64,000 nucleotides of DNA from Candidatus Methylomirabilota bacterium (GTDB taxonomy: Bacteria > Methylomirabilota > Methylomirabilia > Rokubacteriales > CSP1-6). The position numbers and the translations under genes were made by a program. The notes under the pieces were generated by a model. It was not told the DNA's origin and did not search any database. It saw only the letters and a list, made by a program, of their open reading frames with translations. This document shows positions 1 to 8,093 of this stretch, in pieces (within the stretch, counting starts at the first letter, position 1; each line of letters starts with the position of its first letter). The DNA is taken from positions 28,365 through 92,364 of the forward strand of contig DASTYT010000098.1 of assembly GCA_035764725.1 (NCBI GenBank), read 5' to 3'.

Positions 1-1
1 G

Positions 2-232
2 GAGCGGCTGCGCTTCGATCCTCGACGGGCCGCGGACATGACGCTGGAGACGACACTCCCCAAGGGTGTCGAGGGCTCGCTGGGGCTGGACTCGCTCGAC
101 TTCATCGAGCTGTCGGTGGCGATGGAGGACCGGTTCGGCATCACCATCGAGGAAGGCCAGGATCTCGCCGAGGAGTTCAACTCGTTCGACAGCCTCTCGC
201 GCTTCGTTCTCGCCAAGATGGGGCAGGCGTGA
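2..232 (+). CDS. Acyl carrier protein, 5' partial
   Basis: This is a phosphopantetheine-binding acyl carrier protein. The reading frame is open to the left window edge. An ATG at 38 would give only 64 residues with 18 before the modified serine, whereas the family has about 35 before it, so the true start is probably just outside the window. The 4'-phosphopantetheine site is the serine in the LGLDSLDF motif, followed by a typical acidic helix (IELSVAMEDRF) and EEGQDL. It lies 25 bases before a ketosynthase and a chain-length-factor-like gene, so it probably carries the growing polyketide chain of this cluster rather than serving general fatty acid synthesis. Confidence 0.85.
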   Translation, partial: ERLRFDPRRAADMTLETTLPKGVEGSLGLDSLDFIELSVAMEDRFGITIEEGQDLAEEFNSFDSLSRFVLAKMGQA

Positions 233-257
233 GGGAGCCCATGCCGCGGCGTCCCGC

Positions 258-1445
258 ATGAGCCGGGTCGTCGTCAGCGGGCTCGGGGTGGTGAGTCCGT
301 ACGGGTCGGGCACCAAGACGTTCTGGGCAGGACTCGCCGCCGGCGCCTGCGCCATCCGTCCCATCACACTGATCGACACCGAGGGCTTCCGCTCGCGCGT
401 GGCCGCTGAGGTCCCCGCCGACGCGATGGCGGGCCTGGGAGTCTCGCCGCGCCGCGCGCGCGCCGATCGCCTCGGGCTCGCGGCCGCGCGCGAGGCGCTC
501 GCCGACGCCGGTCTCGGCCCGGCCGACCGGGCGGAGGCCGCGCTCGTGATCGGAGCGGTGGGCGGCGGCATGCTGGAGGGCGAGGCCTGGTACTGGGAAG
601 AGACGCGGACCGGCCGGCCTTCGCCGCGCATCAAGGCCCTGCGCTCGATCCTGCCCTACACCCACGCCGAGACCATCGGCTGGCGCCTCGGCATCGGAGG
701 CCCCAAGGAGACGGTGGTGATGGCCTGCGCGTCCGGCGCGGCCTCGATCGCCCTGGCCGCCGATCTCGTGCGCGAAGGCGTGGTGCCGCTGGCCCTCGCC
801 GGTGGGGTGGACGCCCTCACGCGCATCTGCTTCATGGGCTTCAATGCCCTCAAGCTCCTCGATCCCGAGCCCTGCCGCCCGTTCGACCGCGAGCGGAAGG
901 GCATGTCCATCGGCGAAGCGGCCGCATTTGTCGTGCTGGAGGACGCGGAGCGCTGCCGGGCGCGCGGGGCGCGCGAGATCGCGAAGCTCCTGGGAGCGGG
1001 GATCTCCACCGACGCGCATCACGTGACCTCGCCCCACCCCGAGGGCGAGGGAATGGCGCGCGCGATGACGCTGGCGCTCGCCGCCGCACACGTCGACCCG
1101 CGCGCCGTCGACTACGTCAACGCCCACGGCACCGGCACCCTCCAGAACGATCGCACCGAGGGGCTCGCGATCGCCCGCGTGCTGGGGGCGGGGCGCGTGC
1201 CGATCAGCTCGACCAAGTCGCTGGTGGGGCACACGATGGCCGCCGCGGGCAGCCTCGAGGCGGTCGCGAGCATCCTGGCCCTGCACCACGGCCTGATCCC
1301 GCCCACCGCCAACCTCCGCGAAGTCGATCCCGAGATCCCGTTCGACTGCGTGCCCAACATCGCCCGCCCCGCGCCGATCGAGGTCGCCCTCTCCAACTCG
1401 TTCGGCTTCGGCGGCCAGAACGTCAGCCTGGTCTTCGGACGATGA
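258..1445 (+). CDS. Beta-ketoacyl-ACP synthase (FabF/KS-alpha type)
   Basis: This condensing enzyme of the thiolase fold extends an acyl chain using malonyl-ACP. It has 395 residues, normal for FabF. The full Cys-His-His triad is visible: Cys157 in MACASGAAS, His290 in NAHGTGT and His325 in VGHTMAAAGS. The ATG at 258 is chosen because it puts the typical N-terminus (SRVVVSGLGVVSPYG) at residue 2; the same frame is open further upstream but encodes nothing family-like there. It overlaps the next gene by 4 bases. Its partner lacks the active-site cysteine, so the two probably form a KS-alpha/chain-length-factor heterodimer as in aryl polyene or type II polyketide systems. Confidence 0.9.
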   Translation: MSRVVVSGLGVVSPYGSGTKTFWAGLAAGACAIRPITLIDTEGFRSRVAAEVPADAMAGLGVSPRRARADRLGLAAAREALADAGLGPADRAEAALVIGAVGGGMLEGEAWYWEETRTGRPSPRIKALRSILPYTHAETIGWRLGIGGPKETVVMACASGAASIALAADLVREGVVPLALAGGVDALTRICFMGFNALKLLDPEPCRPFDRERKGMSIGEAAAFVVLEDAERCRARGAREIAKLLGAGISTDAHHVTSPHPEGEGMARAMTLALAAAHVDPRAVDYVNAHGTGTLQNDRTEGLAIARVLGAGRVPISSTKSLVGHTMAAAGSLEAVASILALHHGLIPPTANLREVDPEIPFDCVPNIARPAPIEVALSNSFGFGGQNVSLVFGR

Positions 1446-2605
1446 GCGCGCCGCGTCGCGTGGTGGTGACGGGGATGGGCACGGTGAGTGCCGCCGGCAT
1501 CGGCGGGCGCGACGTCGTGCGGGCCCTCCTCGCGCGACGCGACTCCGCGCTGCGTCCCCTGCGCTCCTTCGACACCGCGACGCTGCCGAGCCATCTCGCC
1601 GGGGAGATCGACGACGAGGCCCTCGACGCACTGTTCGACCGGGACGCGGCGCGGCGACTCTCCCGCATCTGCCGCCTCACCGTAGCGGCCTGCCGGCTCG
1701 CTGTCGAGGACGCGCGCGTGAACGCCGGCCCGACCCTGGGCCTGGTGGTCGGCACCGAGTTCGGTGACTTTCGCTCGAGCGGCGAGTTCGCCACCGGCTT
1801 CCTCAAGCGCGGTCCGTCGGGGCTCTCGCCCATGCTGTTCCCCGGTACCGTGATGAACTCGATGAGCGCCGCCGCGTCGATCGCCATCGGGGTGAAGGGC
1901 CCCACGGTGACGGTGAACCAGGTCACGGTGGCGGGTGAGGTCGCGCTGGCGCGCGGCGCCGCCCTGGTTGCCCGCGGCCACGCGGAGGCGGTCCTGGCCG
2001 GCGGCGTGGACGAGCTGTGCGGTCCGGTGTATCAACGCCTCGCGCACGAGCTGGGCGTGCTGTCGCCCATGCGCCGGCCCGACGGGCGGCGCGACGGCGT
2101 CGAGGGCTGCCGCCCCTACGCGCCCGACCACAACGGTCCCGTGCTGGGCGAGGGCGCGACGTTCGTGGTGCTGGAGGATCGCGAGGTCGCCGGTGCGCGC
2201 GGAGCGACCATCCTCGCCGAGCTCCGCGCGACGCGCTGGGGCAACATTCCGGTGGCGCCGTACGCCGCGCCCGCCGGCCGTCACGATCCCCGCTCGGTGC
2301 TCCGCGCGAGCCTGGCCGAGGCGCACCTGCCCGCGGCCGCGCTCGGGAGCTGCTGGGGCTCCGGCAACGGCGATCCGGCGCTCGATGACTGGGAGCTGGC
2401 GCTGCTCCGCGCCGATCTGGCGGAGCGCCCCGATCTCCTCCCGCCCCGCTCGGCGGCGGCGCTCGTCGGTCAGCATGGCGGGGTCGGCGCGCTGAGCGCG
2501 GCGGCGGCGAGCCTCGACCTTGGCGCCGGCCCGGCGCTCGTCCATGGCCTCGCCCGGGGCGGCTGCCGCGCCGCGCTCGTCCTCGCGACCCCGAGCGGCC
2601 GGTGA
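1442..2605 (+). CDS. Ketosynthase-like chain length factor (KS-beta)
   Basis: This is a second ketosynthase-fold protein of 387 residues without the catalytic triad. Where the upstream enzyme has Cys in MACASGAASIALA, this one has Gln160 in VNQVTVAGEVALA, the Cys-to-Gln change known from chain length factors. The two catalytic His regions are also altered: WGSGNGDP replaces NAHGTGT and VGQHGGVG replaces VGHTMAAAG. N-terminus VVVTGMGTVSAAGIGG is typical of the fold. The ATGA overlap with the KS gene suggests coupled translation and a 1:1 complex. It is expected to shape chain length and be unable to condense on its own. An alternative is an uncharacterised degenerate KAS, but the pairing argues for a CLF. 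Confidence 0.82.
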   Translation: MSAPRRVVVTGMGTVSAAGIGGRDVVRALLARRDSALRPLRSFDTATLPSHLAGEIDDEALDALFDRDAARRLSRICRLTVAACRLAVEDARVNAGPTLGLVVGTEFGDFRSSGEFATGFLKRGPSGLSPMLFPGTVMNSMSAAASIAIGVKGPTVTVNQVTVAGEVALARGAALVARGHAEAVLAGGVDELCGPVYQRLAHELGVLSPMRRPDGRRDGVEGCRPYAPDHNGPVLGEGATFVVLEDREVAGARGATILAELRATRWGNIPVAPYAAPAGRHDPRSVLRASLAEAHLPAAALGSCWGSGNGDPALDDWELALLRADLAERPDLLPPRSAAALVGQHGGVGALSAAAASLDLGAGPALVHGLARGGCRAALVLATPSGR

Positions 2606-2609
2606 CGCC

Positions 2610-3674
2610 GTGGGCGACCATCTGATCGTCATTCCGGTCTTCAACGAGGCGTCGACCATCGGTCCGCTCGTGGCCCGGGCGCGCCGCCACGGCGCCGTCG
2701 TGGTGGTGGACGACGGCTCGACCGACGACAGCGGCGCGGCGGCGGCGGGGGCGGGGGCCGACGTGATACGGCTCCCGCGCCAGCGGGGGAAGGGGGAGGC
2801 GCTGCGGCGGGGCTTCGACCTGGCCCTCGCGCGGGGCGCCGAGCGGGTCGTGACGCTCGATGGCGACGGGCAGCACGATCCCGACGAGATCCCGCGCCTG
2901 CTCGAGGCCGCCGCCGAGCATCCCACAGCCTTCGTCATCGGGGGCCGGCTCGGCGTCGGCGCGACCGAGGATCCTGCCGAGCCGGGCTACCGGGTGATCC
3001 CGACGGCGCGGCTCAACGCGATGCGGGTGGCCGGCTTCTTCATCGACTGGCTCAGCGGGCACGCCCTCCGGGACACGCAGTCCGGCTACCGCGTCTACCC
3101 GCAGGCGCTGCTCGTGGCCGCGCGGCCGCGCCGCGGCGGCTTCGTGCTCGAGACCGAGATGCTGCTGCGGGCGGCCGCGCTCGGGCTGCCGCTGGTGGAG
3201 ACGCCGATCACCGCCGTCTATCACCGCGCGCGCCGAAGTCGCTTCCGGCCCCTTCGGGACGGCGTCGCGGTGGGCTGCTACCTCGCCGGCCACGGCCTCC
3301 GACGCTGGGCGCACGATGTCGGCCTCGTGATCAAGCGGCTCGTCGGCGTGATGGGGGCCGAGCGGCGCGTGCCGCGACATCGCGAGCTCGCCACCGCCAC
3401 CGCCGGGCATCGCGACAACCCGGGCGCCTTCGGGCTGGCTGTCGCGGCCTTCGTGATCGCGCGCACCTCGGACACCTGGCAGCGCTGGTGGGTCGACGCG
3501 CGCGTCATCCAGATGCGCGAGGTGGGCCTCGCCACCGTCGCCCTGCCCGCGCTGGCCGCGCTCGCGGTGGCCCAGCCCGTCCTCGGCCGCGCCGGGCTCG
3601 ATCCGCTCACCAAGTTCATCCGGCGCGTGTACGCGCAGGATCGCCTTGCCCGCGCGCTCCACCGCCATGCCTGA
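2610..3674 (+). CDS. Glycosyltransferase family 2
   Basis: This is a cytoplasmic GT-A fold transferase of 354 residues. GTG 2610 is chosen as start because it lies 4 bases after the previous stop and opens directly into the domain (LIVIPVFNEASTIG). Visible motifs are DDGSTDD (residues 34-40) and LDGDGQHDP (83-91), the latter holding the metal-binding DxD, with RDTQSGYRVYP further on, as in dolichol-phosphate-mannose-synthase-like GT2 enzymes. The last 110 or so residues are not part of the GT2 domain and include a hydrophobic Ala/Val-rich stretch, so membrane association is likely. It probably glycosylates or otherwise decorates the polyketide product, as GT2 enzymes are common in aryl polyene loci. 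The sugar is unknown. Confidence 0.82.
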   Translation: MGDHLIVIPVFNEASTIGPLVARARRHGAVVVVDDGSTDDSGAAAAGAGADVIRLPRQRGKGEALRRGFDLALARGAERVVTLDGDGQHDPDEIPRLLEAAAEHPTAFVIGGRLGVGATEDPAEPGYRVIPTARLNAMRVAGFFIDWLSGHALRDTQSGYRVYPQALLVAARPRRGGFVLETEMLLRAAALGLPLVETPITAVYHRARRSRFRPLRDGVAVGCYLAGHGLRRWAHDVGLVIKRLVGVMGAERRVPRHRELATATAGHRDNPGAFGLAVAAFVIARTSDTWQRWWVDARVIQMREVGLATVALPALAALAVAQPVLGRAGLDPLTKFIRRVYAQDRLARALHRHA

Positions 3675-4941
3675 CCGCGCCGCGGCCGACGTCATCGTCA
3701 TCGGGGGCGGGCCCGGCGGCTCGACTGCCGCGACGTGTCTGGCCCAGGGAGGCCTCCGCGTGACGCTGGTCGAGCGCGAGGCCTTTCCGCGCTTCCACAT
3801 CGGGGAATCGCTGCTGCCCGCGAATATCCCGCTGCTCCAGCGCATCGGCGTCCTCGATCGCGTGAAGTCGGCCGGCTTCATCACGAAGTACGGCGCGTAC
3901 ATCCACGATCAGGAGTCGGAACTCGACTACACGTTCACGTTTCGCGAAGGCAAGCCGTGGCCGCCGTGGGCCTTCGAGGTGCCGCGCGCGGAGTTCGATC
4001 GCGTGCTGCTCGATCACGCCGCCGCGCAGCCCGGCGTGACGCTGCTGCAGCCGGCGAGCGTCGAGAAGGCGGGCTTCGACGCCGACGGCGTCACCGTGGA
4101 CGTGGTGGACGGCGGAGGGACGCGCACGCTGCGCGCGGGGTTCCTGGTGGACGCGAGCGGGCGCGACGGCTTCCTCGCGTCCCGCCTGGGACGCCGCGAG
4201 CGCATTCCCGGGCTCGGCAAGGTCTCCCTCTTCGCCCACTTCCGCGGGGCGCGGCGCTGGCCCGGGCGCGAGGAAGGCAACATCCGCCTCTACGTCTTCG
4301 AGGACGGCTGGTTCTGGTACATCCCCTTCGCCGGGGACGTGACCAGCGTGGGCTGCGTGCTCCACGGGCGCGCGGTCTCCGCCCGCGAGGGCATCGAGGC
4401 CATCTACGCGCAGATGATCGCGCGCTGCCGGGGCGTCGCCGAGAACCTCCGCGACGCCGAGCGCATCACCCCCGTGCAGAGCGCGGCGAACTTCTCCTAC
4501 CGGACGGAGCCCGTGGTGGGCGACCGCTTCGTCTGCGTGGGCGATTCGGTGGTCTTCATCGACCCCATCTTCTCCACCGGCGTGTTCGTCGCGATGCAGT
4601 CCGCGGAGCTGGCGGCGGCCGAAATCCTCCGCGCGTTCCGCGACAACCGCTTCGAGGTTCGACGCTTCGGCGGCTACGTCCGGCGGGTGCAGCGCGGGCT
4701 CCGGCCGTTCACTCGCTTCATCAACCGTTACTACGAGCCCGCGTTCCTGGAGGTGCTGCTCCGGCCGCGGGAGAACTACGGCATCCTCGACAGCGTCACC
4801 GGCCTCCTCGCCGGCGGCGCCTTCATCCGCATGCCCTTCCGCATGCGCGTGTCGCTGATGGTCTTCTCTCTCGCCGTTCGGATCAATACCTGGCGGCGAC
4901 GTTGGCTCGGGTTGCCGGTCGAGTCCCGGCTCACGTGGTGA
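3667..4941 (+). CDS. Flavin-dependent halogenase-like oxidoreductase 1
   Basis: FAD-dependent enzyme of 424 residues in the flavin halogenase/geranylgeranyl reductase-like superfamily. Visible are the dinucleotide motif GGGPGGST (13-20), Lys74 in GFITKYGAY, aligned by eye with the catalytic lysine of tryptophan halogenases, WFWYIP (215-220, matching WxWxIP) and FIDPIFSTG (297-305, matching FxxPxxSxG of carrier-bound-substrate halogenases). All diagnostic halogenase motifs are therefore present, so halogenation of an ACP-bound or free aromatic product is plausible. Many relatives are hydroxylases or oxidoreductases, so activity needs proof. ATG 3667 overlaps the upstream stop by 8 bases. It is followed by a close paralogue. 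Confidence 0.8.
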   Translation: MPDRAAADVIVIGGGPGGSTAATCLAQGGLRVTLVEREAFPRFHIGESLLPANIPLLQRIGVLDRVKSAGFITKYGAYIHDQESELDYTFTFREGKPWPPWAFEVPRAEFDRVLLDHAAAQPGVTLLQPASVEKAGFDADGVTVDVVDGGGTRTLRAGFLVDASGRDGFLASRLGRRERIPGLGKVSLFAHFRGARRWPGREEGNIRLYVFEDGWFWYIPFAGDVTSVGCVLHGRAVSAREGIEAIYAQMIARCRGVAENLRDAERITPVQSAANFSYRTEPVVGDRFVCVGDSVVFIDPIFSTGVFVAMQSAELAAAEILRAFRDNRFEVRRFGGYVRRVQRGLRPFTRFINRYYEPAFLEVLLRPRENYGILDSVTGLLAGGAFIRMPFRMRVSLMVFSLAVRINTWRRRWLGLPVESRLTW

Positions 4942-6215
4942 TGCCCACCCCCGGATTCGACACGGACGTCCTGATCGTCGGCGGAGGGCCTGGGGGCTCG
5001 ACCACCGCGACGTTCCTCGCCCGCTCCGGGCTCGACGTCACGGTGGTGGAGCGCGAGCCCTTTCCCCGGTTCAAGGTGGGCGAGTCGCTGGTGCCGAACT
5101 GCATGCCGATCCTCGAGCGGCTCGGCGTGCTCGGCGACGTCAAGACCCACGGTTTCCTCGACAAGTTCGGCGTCACCTTCCACGATCAGGAGCTCGAGCG
5201 CGAGGCCACGTTCACGTTCCGCGAGGGGCGTCCGTGGCCGCACTTCACCTACGACGTGCACCGCGCGGAGTTCGATCAGGTGCTGCTCGACCACGCGGTG
5301 CGGACGGGCGCGCGCCGGCTCCAGCCCGTCACGGTGGAGAAGGTCGCGTTCGATGCCGACGGCGTCACCGCGCGCCTGAGCGACGCGGACGGCGAGCGGA
5401 CGCTGCGCGCCCGCTTCCTCGTGGACGCGAGCGGGCGCGACGGCTTCCTCGCCTCGCGCCAGGGACGGCGCGAGCCCATGCCCGGCCTCGGCAAGGTGGC
5501 GATCTTCGCCTACTTCCAGGGCGCCAAACGCTGGCCCGGCCGCGAGGAGGGCAATGTCCGCATCTACATCTTCCCCGAGGGCTGGTTCTGGTACATCCCC
5601 CTCGCGCGGGACGAGACCAGTGTCGGCTGCGTGCTCCACTCACGGGTGGTGAAGGCGCGCGAGGGCACGCCCGAGGACCTCTTCCGCGCCATGGTGGAGC
5701 GCTGCGAGCTCGTGCGCGACAACCTCGAGGGCGCTCGGCAGGTGACTCCCATGTACACCGCCGCCAACTTCGCCTACGCGGTGGACCCCATCGTGGGCGA
5801 CCGCTTTCTCTGCGTGGGCGACGCGGTGGCCTTCGTGGACCCGATCTTCTCGGCCGGGGTGTTCCTCGCCATGGCGGAAGGGGAGATGGCGGCGAAGGAG
5901 ATCGTGGAAGCCTTCCACTCCGGGCGCTTCGAGGCGCGACGCTTCGGGGGTTACGCGCGGCAGGTGCGCCGCGGCATGCGGCCCTTCACGCGCTTCATCA
6001 CACAGTTCTACGACCGCCAGTTTCTCGAGATCTTCATGAACCCGCGGGACACCCTCGGGCTGATCGACGCGGTGACCTTCGTCCTCGCGGGCGGCGCCTT
6101 CCATCGTATCCCCCCGACGATGCGGTTCCGCATCGGGCTCTTCTGGGCCATCGTGCGTATCAATCGCCGCATCCGGCGGCGGCAGGGGCGAGCCGAGTCG
6201 CGCCTCGAGTACTAG
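4941..6215 (+). CDS. Flavin-dependent halogenase-like oxidoreductase 2
   Basis: A paralogue of the preceding gene, also 424 residues and colinear throughout. It keeps GGGPGGST (14-21), a lysine at position 75 (GFLDKFGV), WFWYIP (215-220) and FVDPIFSAG (298-306). The stretch around the flavin site is FKVGESLVP where its neighbour has FHIGESLLP, so the copies have diverged modestly. ATG 4941 shares one base with the previous stop (TGATG), giving a tandem pair under common translation. Two retained copies suggest two substrate positions, two halogenation steps or a split of roles such as halogenase and hydroxylase. No flavin reductase is visible in the window to supply FADH2. Confidence 0.8.
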   Translation: MPTPGFDTDVLIVGGGPGGSTTATFLARSGLDVTVVEREPFPRFKVGESLVPNCMPILERLGVLGDVKTHGFLDKFGVTFHDQELEREATFTFREGRPWPHFTYDVHRAEFDQVLLDHAVRTGARRLQPVTVEKVAFDADGVTARLSDADGERTLRARFLVDASGRDGFLASRQGRREPMPGLGKVAIFAYFQGAKRWPGREEGNVRIYIFPEGWFWYIPLARDETSVGCVLHSRVVKAREGTPEDLFRAMVERCELVRDNLEGARQVTPMYTAANFAYAVDPIVGDRFLCVGDAVAFVDPIFSAGVFLAMAEGEMAAKEIVEAFHSGRFEARRFGGYARQVRRGMRPFTRFITQFYDRQFLEIFMNPRDTLGLIDAVTFVLAGGAFHRIPPTMRFRIGLFWAIVRINRRIRRRQGRAESRLEY

Positions 6216-6222
6216 ACGGCCG

Positions 6223-7401
6223 ATGCGCCGCCTGTTCCCGCGCGGCTACGGCTTCACCGTGCTCGGCATCGCGGTGGGCATGGCCGGGCTGGTCGCCCTC
6301 GGCGCCATGGCCGAGCGCATCAGCCGCTTCATCGAGGGCGGCGACCGCTTCGTGCTCGGCCAGATCTCGGTCGCCGGCGAGGGGATGGGCATGGGCGCGG
6401 GCTTCACCGCGGGCGGCCTCCTCCCCGCCGCGCGCTTGGCCGAGATCGCGAAGGTGCCGGGCGTCGCGCTCGTGCAGCCGCAGGTGATGCTCCCCATCAA
6501 CCCGAGCACGTCGAGCTTCATGACCCTCACGCAGGAATTGCTGATGGGCATGGACCCGAGCGCGCCACAGGCCAACCGCAACTACCAGACGCTGCCGATC
6601 CGGAAGGGGCGGAGCCTCGCCCCCGGCGACCGCGGCGTCGCGGTGCTGGGCCTCGACTTCGCGGCCTCCCACAAGCTGGACGTGGGCGGCGTGCTGCCGA
6701 TGGGCGCCCTCGAGTTCAAGGTGGTCGGCATTCTCGACAAGACCCTGACCGCGCCGGATCGCTTCGCTATGGTCTCACTCGAGGATGCCCGCGACGTGTG
6801 GCTGCGCCGCGATCCGTTGCTCTTCCGGGTGTTCGGCGGCGGCGGGCTCACCCGCGCCGATCTCAACTCGGGCGCCGCGGTGGCCTGGCAGGACGGCGTG
6901 GATCCCAACGACCTCGCGCGGCGTATCCAGGCCAGCGTGAAGGGCGTGAACGTGACGATCCCGAGCGAGCTGTCCGAGATGCTGCGCACCTCCACCGCCT
7001 TCTTCTCGGCGCTCCTGGTCGGCATCGGCACCCTGGCCCTCGTGATCGGCGGGCTCTCACTCGCGAACACCGTCACCGCGGCGGTCTTCGAGCGCATCCG
7101 TGACTTCGGGGTGAAGCGCGCGCTCGGCGCGACCGACGTCCAGCTCCTCCGGGAAGTGCTGGGCGAGGCGCTCGGCGTGAGCCTCTGGGGCGTCGGGCTC
7201 GGCGTCGCGCTCGCGCTCGGCATCGGCTTCGTGGTGGACTCGCGCACGGTGCGCGAGGGCCAGCAGCTCTTCTTCTTCTCGCCGCGCCTGCTCGGCTTCA
7301 CCTTCGTGTTCGCGCTGCTCCTCGGGTCGCTCGCCGCCGCCTACGCCACGCTCCGCATCACGCGGCTGTCGCCGGCCGAGGCGATCCGCCGGGGGACCTG
7401 A
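6223..7401 (+). CDS. ABC transporter permease (MacB/LolCE/FtsX type)
   Basis: Inner-membrane permease of 392 residues with the MacB/FtsX layout: an N-terminal membrane segment (GFTVLGIAVGMAGLVAL), a large periplasmic region to about residue 270, then three membrane segments ending in the typical RITRLSPAEAIR tail. The FtsX-domain phrase GVKRALGATDVQLLREVLGEA is present. It starts 7 bases after the flavoenzyme and is followed 3 bases later by its ATPase. Such mechanotransmission permeases move lipids or lipophilic compounds from the inner membrane. In this context it probably exports the polyketide or its lipid conjugate. Confidence 0.85.
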   Translation: MRRLFPRGYGFTVLGIAVGMAGLVALGAMAERISRFIEGGDRFVLGQISVAGEGMGMGAGFTAGGLLPAARLAEIAKVPGVALVQPQVMLPINPSTSSFMTLTQELLMGMDPSAPQANRNYQTLPIRKGRSLAPGDRGVAVLGLDFAASHKLDVGGVLPMGALEFKVVGILDKTLTAPDRFAMVSLEDARDVWLRRDPLLFRVFGGGGLTRADLNSGAAVAWQDGVDPNDLARRIQASVKGVNVTIPSELSEMLRTSTAFFSALLVGIGTLALVIGGLSLANTVTAAVFERIRDFGVKRALGATDVQLLREVLGEALGVSLWGVGLGVALALGIGFVVDSRTVREGQQLFFFSPRLLGFTFVFALLLGSLAAAYATLRITRLSPAEAIRRGT

Positions 7402-7404
7402 GCG

Positions 7405-8082
7405 GTGCGGGTGCGGGCGAGCGGGCTGGGCAAGGTCTACCCGGGCATCGACGGCGCGCCACCCGTGCGCGTCCTGGACGACGTGAGCCTCGATGCCGAA
7501 CCGGGCCAGGTGCTCGCGGTGATCGGCCAGTCCGGCTCGGGCAAGTCCACGCTCCTGCACCTGCTCGGGCTGCTCGAGCCGGCCGACGCGGGGGAGATCC
7601 GCTTCGACGACACGCGGGTAAGCCATCTGGGCCGCCACGCGCAGTGCCGGGTGCGCGGCACGCAGATCGGCTACGTGTTCCAGTCCTTCCTCCTGCTGGG
7701 AAGCCTTACCGCGCTCGACAACGTGCTGCTCGCCGCGCGCTACGTGGGGCGCGACCGCCGCGACGCGGAGCGCGATGCCCTCGCCCTGATGGAGCGGCTG
7801 GGCGTGCTCCACCGGCGCGGCCACTATCCCGCCCAGCTCTCCGGCGGGGAGCAGCAGCGCGTGGCCTACTGCCGGGCCGTGCTCAATCGCCCGCCGCTGC
7901 TCCTCGCCGACGAGCCCACGGGCAACCTCGACGACACGCACGCGCGCGTGATCCTGGACGAGCTGCGCGCGCAGGCGCGCGAGCGCGGCGCCACCGTCAT
8001 CCTCGTCACCCACCGCCCCGACGCCGCCGCGACCGCGGACGCCTGCCTGCGTCTGGCCGCCGGCCGGCTCGCGAGGGGCTGA
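7405..8082 (+). CDS. ABC transporter ATP-binding protein (LolD/MacB type)
   Basis: Cytoplasmic ATPase of 225 residues partnering the preceding permease. Walker A is GQSGSGKST (41-49), the signature is LSGGEQQRV, Walker B is PLLLADEPTGNLD and the switch His is in ILVTHRP. The Q-loop region YVFQSFLLLGSLTALDNV is typical of the LolD/MacB group. GTG 7405 is the start used, 3 bases after the permease stop and giving a normal N-terminus (VRVRASGLGKVYPG). It supplies energy to export the product of the upstream cluster. Confidence 0.9.
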   Translation: MRVRASGLGKVYPGIDGAPPVRVLDDVSLDAEPGQVLAVIGQSGSGKSTLLHLLGLLEPADAGEIRFDDTRVSHLGRHAQCRVRGTQIGYVFQSFLLLGSLTALDNVLLAARYVGRDRRDAERDALALMERLGVLHRRGHYPAQLSGGEQQRVAYCRAVLNRPPLLLADEPTGNLDDTHARVILDELRAQARERGATVILVTHRPDAAATADACLRLAAGRLARG

Positions 8083-8093
8083 GGCCCGCGGGC

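Noticed and set aside
3667-6215. A gene duplication caused by assembly error
   Set aside because: The two flavoenzyme copies differ throughout in amino acids and length of flanks, so they are real paralogues.
7644-8093. Extension of the GT39 gene upstream to 7644
   Set aside because: That part overlaps the ABC ATPase out of frame and encodes Arg-rich junk; GTG 8094 starts directly on the first membrane helix.
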